Source: Natrinema ejinorense
GTDB lineage: Archaea > Halobacteriota > Halobacteria > Halobacteriales > Natrialbaceae
NCBI RefSeq assembly: GCF_002494345.1
Contig: NZ_NXNI01000001.1
Location: 558,001-622,000 of the forward strand
Direction: 5' to 3'
DNA length: 64,000 bases
Part shown: in pieces, positions 19,806 to 28,343 of the stretch
Layout: each line of letters starts with the position of its first letter
How positions within the stretch are numbered: the first letter of the stretch is position 1
Program-made: the position numbers and the translations under genes
The notes under the pieces: generated by a model
What the model was told of the DNA's origin: nothing
What the model saw: the letters and a program-made list of their open reading frames with translations, nothing else
The model's database searches: none

Positions 19806-20591
19806 TCAGTTCTGTCCGCCCGGGATCTCGTGGGGGAGTCGGCCGCTGACGGTGAGGTAGTCTCGAGCGAACACCGCCAGCGACGGCGCGAGGACGACGG
19901 GCGCGAGGGCCCAGACGAGTGCCGCCGGCACCGCGGGAGCGAGCGCCATCGTCACGAATACCATCTGTCCGCCGGCCAGATACTTCCCGAGGTTACTGTC
20001 GGGCGTGTCGAACACCGGTCGACCCCGTATTCGTCGCCAGTAGACGCCGGCGAGAAAGACGTAGCGGGCTGCCGACAGTGAGAGGTACCAGACGGGCAGT
20101 TGGCCCCACAGCACTGCCACTACCGGTGCGGCGACGAAGCCGAACGTATCGAACGCCATATCGAGGCGACGGCCGAGGGCGGTTTCTCGCCCGACCGTCC
20201 GGGCGACGGTGCCGTCGAGTTTGTCGAGTACGACCCCGCTACCGTAGCACAGCGCAGGCATCCACGCGAGATCGGTGGTCGCCGGGACGACGGCGAACCC
20301 GGCGACGACCGCGTAGAGCCCGCCCCGGAGCAGCGTCAGCGTATTTGCCAGTCCGAACGGGCGACGCCACGGATCGCGGGCGACCCGGTTCGCGTCGATG
20401 CTCCGACCAACGTACCAGAGCTGGCCCGTCCAGCAGAGTCCGGCGACGGCTGCCGGGTGGAACACCCAGCGGGTCATCCCGGCGGCGGGAAACAGCTCCC
20501 GAAACAGGGCGGCGAGACAGAGCGCACCGACCAGCGGAAAACCGAGACGGAGCCACCCGTGTGGCGACTGGTCACGCTGCCGGCCGGCCAT
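19806..20591 (-). CDS. CDP-alcohol phosphatidyltransferase family protein
   Basis: 261 residues with about six transmembrane helices. The catalytic signature D-x2-D-G-x2-AR-x8-G-x3-D-x3-D is present as DKLDGTVAR followed by GRRLDMAFD. Such enzymes transfer a phosphoalcohol from a CDP-linked donor, usually CDP-archaeol in archaea. ATG 20591 is used; a GTG at 20669 in the same frame would add 26 polar residues. It ends 18 bases before the DUF457 gene starts. Confidence 0.85.
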   Translation of the reverse strand: MAGRQRDQSPHGWLRLGFPLVGALCLAALFRELFPAAGMTRWVFHPAAVAGLCWTGQLWYVGRSIDANRVARDPWRRPFGLANTLTLLRGGLYAVVAGFAVVPATTDLAWMPALCYGSGVVLDKLDGTVARTVGRETALGRRLDMAFDTFGFVAAPVVAVLWGQLPVWYLSLSAARYVFLAGVYWRRIRGRPVFDTPDSNLGKYLAGGQMVFVTMALAPAVPAALVWALAPVVLAPSLAVFARDYLTVSGRLPHEIPGGQN

Positions 20592-20777
20592 CGATGCCCC
20601 CTGATCCGTATCGCCCCCGGTGTCGGTACTGGCGGCGCGCGTTCGCCGGCCCGAACCGGGTCCTTGCACGGAGTCCGTTCGAATCGCTCATTCAGAAGAC
20701 TCGTCTCGTGGATTGTGACCGTATCGCATTAAAAACACGACCAAACTACGCAGCGGTTTTCCCACCGCTCTGACTCG

Positions 20778-21161
20778 CTACCGCAACAGTACGACGAGAA
20801 TCACGACGAGCACTCCCTGTGCGACTTTATCGACGGCACCGAGCGTCCCGACGTCGGCCGGGAACGATTTCGACCCGGCTGCGAAGTTGACCCAGTACCA
20901 GAGGAGTATCTGAACGAGGGTATAGACCACCCCCACGGCGTAGACCGTTCGCCGCCGGTAGTCGAGTAGCAGGAGGCCGATCCCACCCAGAAAGCCCAGT
21001 CCCGCGAGGACGAAGCTCCCTCCCATCGCGGACGGAAGCATTCGGACGCCGAGGAAGAGGTGTACAGCGGCCGTGACGAGCGTCGCGACGACGCCGATCC
21101 AGTGTAGCCCACTCAACGACTCCGTGTGAAGCGCCGTCCGCTGTGTCTCCGCCGTTCCCAT
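20778..21161 (-). CDS. Four-helix haloarchaeal membrane protein (DUF7475-like)
   Basis: 127 residues, four predicted transmembrane helices beginning at LHWIGVVATLVTAAVHLFLG and ending VDKVAQGVLVVILVVLLR. It resembles a short haloarchaeal membrane family of unknown function. ATG 21161 is chosen because the upstream extension is charged and unrelated. It lies between the CDP-alcohol phosphotransferase and the reductase fusion on the same strand. Confidence 0.65.
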   Translation of the reverse strand: MGTAETQRTALHTESLSGLHWIGVVATLVTAAVHLFLGVRMLPSAMGGSFVLAGLGFLGGIGLLLLDYRRRTVYAVGVVYTLVQILLWYWVNFAAGSKSFPADVGTLGAVDKVAQGVLVVILVVLLR

Positions 21162-21211
21162 ACAGTGCCTTTGTGTTTTGGTCACATAGGTGTACTGTTG
21201 CCACACCTCAC

Positions 21212-23209
21212 TTACCGTTCGAAATCCGGCTTCCGGAGCGTCTCGAGACGAACACACTCCTCGTCGCTCAGTCTCTGGGCGGCCGCGGCTAGGTTCGCGA
21301 CGACGTGTGCCCGCGTCGTGCTGGCGGGGATAGGAACGACGCCTCGGGTCACGTTCCACGCAAGGACGACCCCGGCCGGCGAGAGGTCACGATCCGCCGC
21401 GATCTCCTGCAATACGGGCTCGTCCAGCAGGCCGGGTGCGGACAGCGGGGAGTGGGCGACGACCCGGATCCCACGCTCGTGGCAGAACGAAACGAGGTCG
21501 CTCTGTGGCTGATAGGGGTGGCGTTCGATCTGGACGAGTGCGGGCCGGACGGTTCCCGCCTCGAGGATCGTCTCGAGTTGCGCCCGCGAGACGTTACAGA
21601 GGCCGAGGCGACGCGCCCAGCCGCGGTCGAACACTGCCTCGAGGTTTTCCCAGGCCGTCTCGAGGGGGATCTCCGTCGTCCGAATCTCGCCGTCGTCGTC
21701 CTCGGGAAACGTCAGCGACTCCTGGCGCTCGACCGGCTTCTCGGCCAGTCGGTCCAATCGGCCCCGATGCTCCCAGGCGTCGGGCCAGTGGAGCGTGTAG
21801 CAGTCGAAGGCGTCGATGCCCAGCTCTGCCCGGCTGCCCGCACACGCGTCCAAGAGATGTTCGCGGCGGTGGTTGGTGCGCCAGACTTTCCCGACGAGAA
21901 AGAGGGTCTCGCGGTCGGGGGATCCCGGCGCGGCCAGCAGGTCGCCGATTCGGTGTTCGTTGCCGTACAGTTCGGCGCTGTCGAGCAGCCGGTAGCCCGC
22001 GTCCAGCGCCGTCGCGATGGAGTCCACCCGGTCGACGTACTCCCCGTCGCGGTAGCGCGAACAGCCGAAGCCGATGGGCGGGAGTCGAAGCGAGTGGCGT
22101 CCCGTCGCGCGCCGGACGCGGTCCGACGGCGCGACGGTCGGCTCGGGAACGGGAGCGCTCGTCGCCCCGTAGTCGGGAACGGCGATCGGGCCGCCAGCGT
22201 CGGCGGCCGCCTCGATCGCGTTGCAGACCGCGACGACGTGTGCACCGCGACAGCCGGTGTCCCGAGTCGGCTCCCCGGTCGCGACGCTCGCCGCGAGCCC
22301 CTCGAGGGCGTCGACGTAGGCGTAGGGCCGGCTGGGCGACTGTGGCGGTGCGTTCGTGTAGTCTCGCCCCGCGCGGCCGAACTGGACGTCGTCGATCGCG
22401 GTGTCCATCGCGCCGGTGCCCTGCAGATACAGCGATCCATCGTCGCCGTGGAGTTCCAGCCCGTAGAACTCGCGGCTGCGATGGGGCGCGTAGAAGCTGG
22501 CGGTCAGCCGGACGATGGGTCCCGCGGCGAACTCGAGCGTCGCCTCGACGTGACTCGGGGCCGCCGGCACCCGTGATTCGCGGTCGGGCCAGACGTCGAG
22601 GCTGTCGGCGATGCGAACGCGCTCGACGGGACCGAACCACGAGACGAGCAACGCAAGCGGGTAGACGCCGCCGTCGTACAACGGACCGATCTCGAGGAAC
22701 GAGTCGGGCCGGTCGTGCCAGTCGGTCACGCGGCCGACGTGAGCGTGTGCAGCGCCGAGTCGGACGGGGCCGAGTCGGCCGTCCGCGAGCAGTCGCCCCG
22801 CTCGCCGCTGAGACGGTGCCCGCGGCGTTCCGGGTGCACAGCCCAGCGCGAGGGTCCGCCGCCGTGCCATCGCCAGCAGTTCCTCGGCGACGTCGGCCTC
22901 GAGCGCGAGGGGCTTTTGCGAGTAGACGTGGCGGTCGGCCGACAGCGCCGTCCGCGTCACCGGCGCGTGGGCGGCGTGGCTCGTCAGGTTCACGACGAGG
23001 GGCGCGTCGACCGCCGCGATCGCCGTCTCCAGATCCGTAAACGACGGACAGCCGTGTTCCTCCGCGAGGCCCGCTGCCCGTTCGCCGTCGAGGTCGCAGA
23101 CGCCGGCCAGCGAGAGCGGACGCGTCGCCAGACCGGCCGCGTACTCGGCTGCGATCGCACCGGCTCCCACGAACAGACAGTTCACAATCCTACCGGGACG
23201 GCGATCCAC
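21212..23209 (-). CDS. Gfo/Idh/MocA oxidoreductase fused to an aldo/keto reductase
   Basis: 665 residues, twice the length of either family. Residues 8-345 are a Gfo/Idh/MocA NAD(P)-dependent dehydrogenase: Rossmann VGAGAIAAEY, the active-site lysine in YSQKPLALE (usually EKP, here QKP) and YDGGVYPLALLVSWFG. Residues 370-665 are an aldo/keto reductase with the full tetrad: Asp and Tyr in LLDSAELYGNE, Lys in VGKVW, His in YTLHWPD. The start may be GTG 23209 or GTG 23185; the latter gives VNCLFVGAGAIA and has AGGA just before it. The divergent sulfatase-like gene begins 49 bases away. Confidence 0.85.
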   Translation of the reverse strand: MDRRPGRIVNCLFVGAGAIAAEYAAGLATRPLSLAGVCDLDGERAAGLAEEHGCPSFTDLETAIAAVDAPLVVNLTSHAAHAPVTRTALSADRHVYSQKPLALEADVAEELLAMARRRTLALGCAPGTPRAPSQRRAGRLLADGRLGPVRLGAAHAHVGRVTDWHDRPDSFLEIGPLYDGGVYPLALLVSWFGPVERVRIADSLDVWPDRESRVPAAPSHVEATLEFAAGPIVRLTASFYAPHRSREFYGLELHGDDGSLYLQGTGAMDTAIDDVQFGRAGRDYTNAPPQSPSRPYAYVDALEGLAASVATGEPTRDTGCRGAHVVAVCNAIEAAADAGGPIAVPDYGATSAPVPEPTVAPSDRVRRATGRHSLRLPPIGFGCSRYRDGEYVDRVDSIATALDAGYRLLDSAELYGNEHRIGDLLAAPGSPDRETLFLVGKVWRTNHRREHLLDACAGSRAELGIDAFDCYTLHWPDAWEHRGRLDRLAEKPVERQESLTFPEDDDGEIRTTEIPLETAWENLEAVFDRGWARRLGLCNVSRAQLETILEAGTVRPALVQIERHPYQPQSDLVSFCHERGIRVVAHSPLSAPGLLDEPVLQEIAADRDLSPAGVVLAWNVTRGVVPIPASTTRAHVVANLAAAAQRLSDEECVRLETLRKPDFER

Positions 23210-23273
23210 ATATGTCTCCCGGCGGTGCCGTTTTGTCCGCCCGGCCCGAACGACGGGCGTGACGGAACCGGGA

Positions 23274-24143
23274 ATGAGCCGGCTCGGAACGGCCTACCTG
23301 CGGTGTCTGCAGGCGGTGGGCCGTCGGCTGGCGTACGGGACGAACGTCTACGACCGCGAGTGGGACGTCCTCGTCGTCCTCGACGCCTGCCGGGCGGATC
23401 TGTTGCAGTCGGTCGCCGCCGAGACCGATGTTCTCGAGGACGTGGCATCGATGCGTTCGGTCGGCAGTTCCTCCTCGGAGTGGCTCGAGAACACGTTCCG
23501 GGGGAATCCCGGGACGTCCCGAACGGCGATGGTAACCGGCAACACGTGGACCGATCGGTATCTCGAGGCCGACGCCTTCGCCGCGCTCGACGAGGTCTGG
23601 AAGTACGCCTGGGACGACGACCTCGGGACGGTCCCGGCGGCGGCGATCACCGACCGGGCGGTCGCGCTCGCACGCGACCGCGATCCCGAACGGCTGGTCG
23701 TCCACTACATGCAACCCCACCATCCGTTCGTCCCGGACCCGCTGACGGGCGACGACGGCATGGCCCGTACCGGCAGCCACAGCAACGACGAGAATCCGTG
23801 GGTATTGCTTCGCCGGGACGCGGTCACGAGAGAGCGGGTCTGGGAGGCCTACGAGGCCAACCTCCGGTACGTCCTCCCGGAGGTGGCGACGCTGGTCGCA
23901 AACGTCGACGGCCGGGTCGCGATCACCGCCGACCACGGGAACCTCTTCGGGGAGTGGGGGTTGTACGGCCACCCGATGCAGACCCCGGTGCCGGCGTTGC
24001 TCGCCGTCCCGTGGGCGGAGACGACGGGAACCGACCGCGGGACCCGCGAGCCGACGCGTTCCCCGCCGGAACCGTTGCCGGTTTCGCGGATCTACGGAGC
24101 CGAGACCGACCGCGACCGACTCGACGCACTTGGATATTTATAG
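23274..24143 (+). CDS. Sulfatase-like/alkaline-phosphatase superfamily protein
   Basis: 289 residues. VVLDACRADLL near residue 36 holds the first metal-binding Asp, SSSSEWLENTF near 65 a candidate nucleophile Ser, YMQPHHPF mid-protein and ITADHGNLFGEWGLYGHP near 218-235 the C-terminal metal ligands of the alkaline-phosphatase fold. It is shorter than true sulfatases and typical of haloarchaeal proteins near glycan genes. Without a signal peptide it probably acts in the cytoplasm on a phospho- or sulfo-ester. GTG 23259 is an alternative start. It is the first gene of the divergent plus-strand set. Confidence 0.75.
   Translation: MSRLGTAYLRCLQAVGRRLAYGTNVYDREWDVLVVLDACRADLLQSVAAETDVLEDVASMRSVGSSSSEWLENTFRGNPGTSRTAMVTGNTWTDRYLEADAFAALDEVWKYAWDDDLGTVPAAAITDRAVALARDRDPERLVVHYMQPHHPFVPDPLTGDDGMARTGSHSNDENPWVLLRRDAVTRERVWEAYEANLRYVLPEVATLVANVDGRVAITADHGNLFGEWGLYGHPMQTPVPALLAVPWAETTGTDRGTREPTRSPPEPLPVSRIYGAETDRDRLDALGYL
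24135..24142 (+). promoter_or_regulatory. TATA-like element before the dehydrogenase gene
   Basis: TATTTATA overlaps the last codons and stop of the sulfatase-like gene, about 145 bases before the dehydrogenase ATG. It may provide a second promoter for the four downstream genes, with a leader of about 115 bases. Confidence 0.4.
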
Positions 24144-24284
24144 TAAGCAGGGAGTACGCTTTTAGTTGGGAAAATCTTGCGTACAAGACGTGCAACGCCA
24201 GCTGAGCCCCTCGCGCTGCTACCCGTGCGGCATCGGCCCCCCGTTCGGTTCGCCGACACTACCCCGGAGACGCCGGCTCGAGCC

Positions 24285-25274
24285 ATGACCGGTCGGGCGC
24301 TGTATTTCACCGGCCCCACGTCCGTCGCCGTCCGCGAGCAGTCGGTCCCCGTCCCGGGTCCCGAGGAGGTACGGGTTCGCGTGGAACGCTCCGGAATCAG
24401 TCCGGGAACCGAGCTGTTGGTGTATCGCGGCGAGCTGTCGCCGGAGATGTCCGCCGACGAGACGATCGACGCACTCGAGGGGACGTTCTCCTATCCGCTC
24501 CAGTACGGCTACGCCGCCGTCGGCTGCGTGACGGCCGCCGGAGACGCCGTCGACGACGAGTGGCTCGATCGACGGGTGTTCGCGTTCAATCCCCACGAGA
24601 GCCACTTCGTCGCGGAGCCCGAAACGCTCGTCCCGACCACGCTCGAGCCCGAACGGGCACTTTTCATTCCGAACACGGAGGCAGCGGTCAACTTCGTCAT
24701 GGACGCACGGCCGCGGGTCGGTGCGCAGGTGGTCGTCTTCGGACAGGGGCCGGTCGGATTGTTGACGACGGCTCTGCTCGCCGAGTTTCCCCTCTCCGAA
24801 CTCGTCACGGTCGATCAGTACCCGAACCGCCGTGACCTCTCGCGGTCGTTCGGTGCCGACCGGGCAGTGGCTCCCGAAGACATCGACGACGCGGTCCCGG
24901 ACGGTGCCGACATCACGTTCGAGCTCTCCGGAAACCCGGTCGCTCTCGACGACGCCATCGAGGCGACCGGCTTCGCGGGGCAGGTCATCGTCGGCTCGTG
25001 GTACGGGACGAAAGACGTCGAGCTCGAGCTCGGGGAGAGCTACCACCGGAGCCACGTCCGGGTTCGAAGCAGCCAGGTGAGCCGCCTCGATCCGGACCAC
25101 GCCGACCGCTGGGACAAGGACCGGCGGATGGCGTACGTCCGGTCCTGGCTGGCCGAGACCGACCTCTCGGCGCTGCTCACCCATCGCTTCGAGATCGATC
25201 GGGCGGCCGAGGCCTACCGCCTGCTCGCGGAGCGTCGAAACGAGGCGGTTCAGGTCGCGTTCACCTACGAGTGA
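24285..25274 (+). CDS. MDR-family dehydrogenase, BchC/threonine-dehydrogenase-like
   Basis: 329 residues of the medium-chain dehydrogenase fold. The N-terminal GroES-like domain has SGISPGTELLVYRGE, and the Rossmann domain has VVFGQGPVGLLTTALL near 147-162. The Cys of the usual catalytic-zinc motif is Ser (SGIS) and the usual GHE histidine position reads YGYAAVG, so a catalytic zinc is doubtful. This pattern is shared with bacteriochlorophyllide dehydrogenase-like (BchC) relatives. ATG 24285 fits the family; upstream in-frame sequence back to 24177 is not conserved-looking. It precedes a pterin-synthase-like gene. Confidence 0.78.
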   Translation: MTGRALYFTGPTSVAVREQSVPVPGPEEVRVRVERSGISPGTELLVYRGELSPEMSADETIDALEGTFSYPLQYGYAAVGCVTAAGDAVDDEWLDRRVFAFNPHESHFVAEPETLVPTTLEPERALFIPNTEAAVNFVMDARPRVGAQVVVFGQGPVGLLTTALLAEFPLSELVTVDQYPNRRDLSRSFGADRAVAPEDIDDAVPDGADITFELSGNPVALDDAIEATGFAGQVIVGSWYGTKDVELELGESYHRSHVRVRSSQVSRLDPDHADRWDKDRRMAYVRSWLAETDLSALLTHRFEIDRAAEAYRLLAERRNEAVQVAFTYE

Positions 25275-25363
25275 CTGCACGTAGCGGACGCCCACGGCGT
25301 TCGCCGGGGGAGGACGGCAAGCCGCGAGCACCCTCTGGATTTAGGTGACTGTCGACCGATACT

Positions 25364-25747
25364 GTGGCTGTGTACTCGACCACGGTCGCGACCGATTTCG
25401 TGGCACAGCACTACCTCACCGTCCCGAACCCGGGTCCGGAAGGCGAGCCCCACTCCCATCACTACGAGGTAGAACTGACGTTCAGCGGCCCCGAACTGAA
25501 CGAGTACGACTACCTCGTCGATATCGACGACGCGGACGCGGCGCTCGCATCGCTGGCCGACCGCTACCGCGACGAGTTGCTCAACGATTTGCGGGAGTTC
25601 GAAGGGGACAATCCCAGCGTCGAGCGGTTCGCTCGCGTCGTCTTCGAGCGCGTGACCGACGCCGTCACCGACGACACCGTCACCGAACTGACCGTCACGA
25701 TCTGGGAGGACGAGGAGGCCGCAGCCACCTACGACGACGCCGTATGA
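25364..25747 (+). CDS. Divergent 6-pyruvoyl-tetrahydropterin synthase/QueD-like protein
   Basis: 127 residues with the T-fold layout of PTPS/QueD. Zinc-ligand histidines are visible in VAQHYLTV and HSHHYEVEL, VDIDDADAAL corresponds to the VDF strand, NPSVERFARVVFERV to the NPTxENLA helix, and TIWEDEEAAATYDD to the substrate-binding ExxxxxAxY end. The catalytic Cys normally just before the HGH motif is absent (GEPHSHHY), and the LDHxxLN motif reads YRDELLNDL, lacking its His. Pterin binding is plausible, but normal PTPS or QueD chemistry is not. GTG 25364 is the start. The stop overlaps the next gene (ATGA). Confidence 0.75.
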   Translation: MAVYSTTVATDFVAQHYLTVPNPGPEGEPHSHHYEVELTFSGPELNEYDYLVDIDDADAALASLADRYRDELLNDLREFEGDNPSVERFARVVFERVTDAVTDDTVTELTVTIWEDEEAAATYDDAV

Positions 25748-26811
25748 GGGTGGGGCTGACGCTGTACGGGAGCATCGACGAGCGATCCGGCGGGTTCCGC
25801 TACGACCGGAAGCTCGTCGAGGGGCTCCGACGAGCCGGCGACGCCATCGAACTCGTCGAACTCCCCTGGCGGGCGTATCATCGCGGCCTGCTCGACAACG
25901 GTTCCCGGACGCTTCGAAACCGGCTCCACGTCGACGTCGACGTCATGCTCCAGGACGAACTCGCTCACCCCTCGCTGGTTCACACCAATCGGCAGCTCCC
26001 CTATCCCGTCGTCAGCATCGTCCACCACCTGCGGGCGAGCGAACCGCGGTGGCTGGCCCCGCTGTACCGCACGATCGAACGCCGGTACCTCGCGACCGTC
26101 GACGGCGTGGTCTGTAACAGCGCCGTCACGCGCGCGGTCGTCACCGACCTCGGGGTCGATCCCGACAGGACCGTCGTCGCACCGCCAGCAGGTGACCGGT
26201 TCGACCCGTCCGTCGACGCCGAGACGATCGACAGCCGCGCTCGAGCGGAGCCGTTACGGGTGATATTCGTCGGCAACATCGCTCCCCGAAAAGGACTGGA
26301 CACGCTCGTCGAGGGACTGGCCGCCGCCGAACTCGACGCCGAACTGACCGTCGTCGGCCGACCCGTCGACGAGGAGTACGCCGCGTCGGTTCGTCGCAGC
26401 GTTCGCTCGCACGGCCTCGAGGACCGCGTGTCGATGACCGGCGAACTCGCCGACGAGGAACTCGAGGCCGCGCTCCGGTCGAGCCACGTCCTCGCGGTGC
26501 CCTCGCGATACGAGGGCTTTGGCATCGTCTATCTCGAGGGGATGAGCTTCGGGCTTCCGGCGCTCGCGTCGCGGGCCGGCGGCGCGACCGATGTCGTCAC
26601 CGACGGTGAAACGGGCCTGCTGGTCGATCCCGACGATCCGGCGGCCGTCGCAGCCGCGTTGCGGACCCTCGCGAACGATCCCGACCGACTGGCCGCGATG
26701 GGGCGGGCCGCCAGACGGCGCTACGAACGCCACCCGGGTTGGGAGGAGACGACCGCTCGCGTCCGTCGCCTGCTCGCCGACGTCGCCCCGACCGCGGAGG
26801 TGGTGACGTGA
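25744..26811 (+). CDS. Glycosyltransferase family 4 protein
   Basis: 355 residues with a GT-B fold. IFVGNIAPRKGLDTLVEGLA starts the C-terminal nucleotide-sugar domain, and PSRYEGFGIVYLEGMSFG gives the E-x7-E motif of GT4 retaining transferases. ATG 25744 overlaps the stop of the pterin-synthase-like gene by four bases, and its own stop overlaps the methyltransferase GTG, so the three are translated as one unit. The acceptor is unknown; a pterin- or lipid-linked product is inference from context. Confidence 0.88.
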   Translation: MRVGLTLYGSIDERSGGFRYDRKLVEGLRRAGDAIELVELPWRAYHRGLLDNGSRTLRNRLHVDVDVMLQDELAHPSLVHTNRQLPYPVVSIVHHLRASEPRWLAPLYRTIERRYLATVDGVVCNSAVTRAVVTDLGVDPDRTVVAPPAGDRFDPSVDAETIDSRARAEPLRVIFVGNIAPRKGLDTLVEGLAAAELDAELTVVGRPVDEEYAASVRRSVRSHGLEDRVSMTGELADEELEAALRSSHVLAVPSRYEGFGIVYLEGMSFGLPALASRAGGATDVVTDGETGLLVDPDDPAAVAAALRTLANDPDRLAAMGRAARRRYERHPGWEETTARVRRLLADVAPTAEVVT

Positions 26812-27734
26812 CCGACGGGTTTCAGCGCTACCTCCGGGCGAAACGCACGGTCGACGACCGTGCGCTCGATCGACGGCTGGTCGAGCAGCTACGCGAACGG
26901 CTGGCGATCCGCAACGAAGCCCGCGAGGGTCCCTTGTGCGTCCTCGAGATCGGTGCCGGAATCGGGACGATGGTGACTCGATTCCTCGAGTGGGACGTGC
27001 TCCCCGTGGGTGAGATCCGGTACACCGCCGTCGACCTGCAGTCGGACAACGTGACGGAACTTCGCCGGCAGCTCCGCACGTGGGCCGACGACCGCCCCGT
27101 CTCGGTGTCCGGGACCGACGTGCTCACGCTCGAGGGGCCCGATCGACGCATCGAGGTCGAGCCCGTCGTCGCGGAGGCGGTGACCTACGCCGATCGCGCG
27201 GCGACGGCGTCCGACCTCCTCGTCGGCGCGGCCGTGCTCGATATTCTCGAGTTGGAAGGACTGGGACCGCTACTCGGCGCGCTCGCTCCCGGCGGACTCT
27301 ACTACTTCCCCATCACGTTCGACGGGGCGACCCGATTCCGGCCGCCCCATCCCGCCGATCCCGACGTCGAACGATACTACCACGACCACATGGATGCGAA
27401 ACCGGGCGGCAGCAGTCGGGCCGGGGAGGACGTCCTCGTCCGACTCCAGGGCATGGACGGCGTCTCGCTTCTCGGGGTCGCGGGCTCGGACTGGGTCGTC
27501 CGCCCCGTCGACGGCAGCTATCCCGGAGACGAGGCGTACTTCCTCCGTCACATCCTCGCTACCGTCGAGGAAGCGGTCGGCGAGATCTCCGGCGAGGAGT
27601 TCGAGGGACTCGAGGAGTGGCTGGCCCGTCGCCGGGCCCAGGTCGACGCCGGGGAGTTGCTCTATCTCACGCATCAACTGGACGTGCTGGGGCGTGTCGA
27701 CGAGCCGAGTGGTGTCACCGATACCCGACGGTGA
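26808..27734 (+). CDS. Class I SAM-dependent methyltransferase
   Basis: 308 residues. VLEIGAGIGTMVTRFLEW near 41-58 is the AdoMet motif I, YTAVDLQSDNVTEL carries the motif II acidic residue, and LVGAAVLDILELEGLGPLL lies where motif IV/V is expected. It starts at GTG 26808 overlapping the glycosyltransferase stop (GTGA). The C-terminal half beyond residue 190 is family-specific. It is the last gene of the pterin-synthase-like operon. Confidence 0.8.
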   Translation: MTDGFQRYLRAKRTVDDRALDRRLVEQLRERLAIRNEAREGPLCVLEIGAGIGTMVTRFLEWDVLPVGEIRYTAVDLQSDNVTELRRQLRTWADDRPVSVSGTDVLTLEGPDRRIEVEPVVAEAVTYADRAATASDLLVGAAVLDILELEGLGPLLGALAPGGLYYFPITFDGATRFRPPHPADPDVERYYHDHMDAKPGGSSRAGEDVLVRLQGMDGVSLLGVAGSDWVVRPVDGSYPGDEAYFLRHILATVEEAVGEISGEEFEGLEEWLARRRAQVDAGELLYLTHQLDVLGRVDEPSGVTDTRR

Positions 27735-27797
27735 CGGCGGTTTCGACTGGTTCTCGAGCGAGTCGCCGTTCGCTACAGGAGGTGGTCTCGGAGCGCG

Positions 27798-28232
27798 TTA
27801 TCGATCGCGATCGCGGTTTGCACCCAGATCGGCCTGGGAGACGATCTCCGCGCCGACGGGCGAGAGGTCGATCGTCACGTCGTCGGTGACGGCCTTGCTG
27901 ATCTCGTCCAGGTTCCCCGCAAGCACGGTCAGCACGTCGTCGGGGCTGGTGTAGACCAGCATGTTCCCGTCCTGGCCTTCCGCAACGAGTTGCGTGTCGT
28001 TCAGGACGACCTGGTCGTTCTGGATCGTCGCCGAGACGACCGGGAGCGCCGCCGGCTTCCCCGGTTCGTCGTCCCTGACTTTGCGGATGTGGACCGCATC
28101 GAGGTCGATGACCTCCTTGTACTCCTTGATCCGTTCGGCACAGTCGACCATGTCGTTGAGGAGCGCGGTGCGGCGCTCGTTGCCGTGATCGCCGTCGAGA
28201 CAGTGCTGACAGACGCGGAGTTCGATTCGCAT
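27798..28232 (-). CDS. Conserved haloarchaeal protein with CxxC motif
   Basis: 144 residues. RVCQHCLDGDHGNER near the N-terminus has a CxxC followed by His, possibly half a metal site. The rest is mixed alpha/beta (VVSATIQNDQVVLNDTQLVA, then VLTVLAGNLDEISKAVTDDV). ATG 28232 is chosen because the upstream extension is not conserved-looking. I do not recognise a named family. It ends 63 bases from the convergent methyltransferase. Confidence 0.6.
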   Translation of the reverse strand: MRIELRVCQHCLDGDHGNERRTALLNDMVDCAERIKEYKEVIDLDAVHIRKVRDDEPGKPAALPVVSATIQNDQVVLNDTQLVAEGQDGNMLVYTSPDDVLTVLAGNLDEISKAVTDDVTIDLSPVGAEIVSQADLGANRDRDR

Positions 28233-28343
28233 TAGCCCTCGATTGGGGTTGGATACCGATGAGAATTCCGCTTCTGCCCGTCCGTTTTGGAACGCACGGT
28301 CGCGATCCACGACGGCGAAACCGGTGTGCCCGACTGCCTCGAG

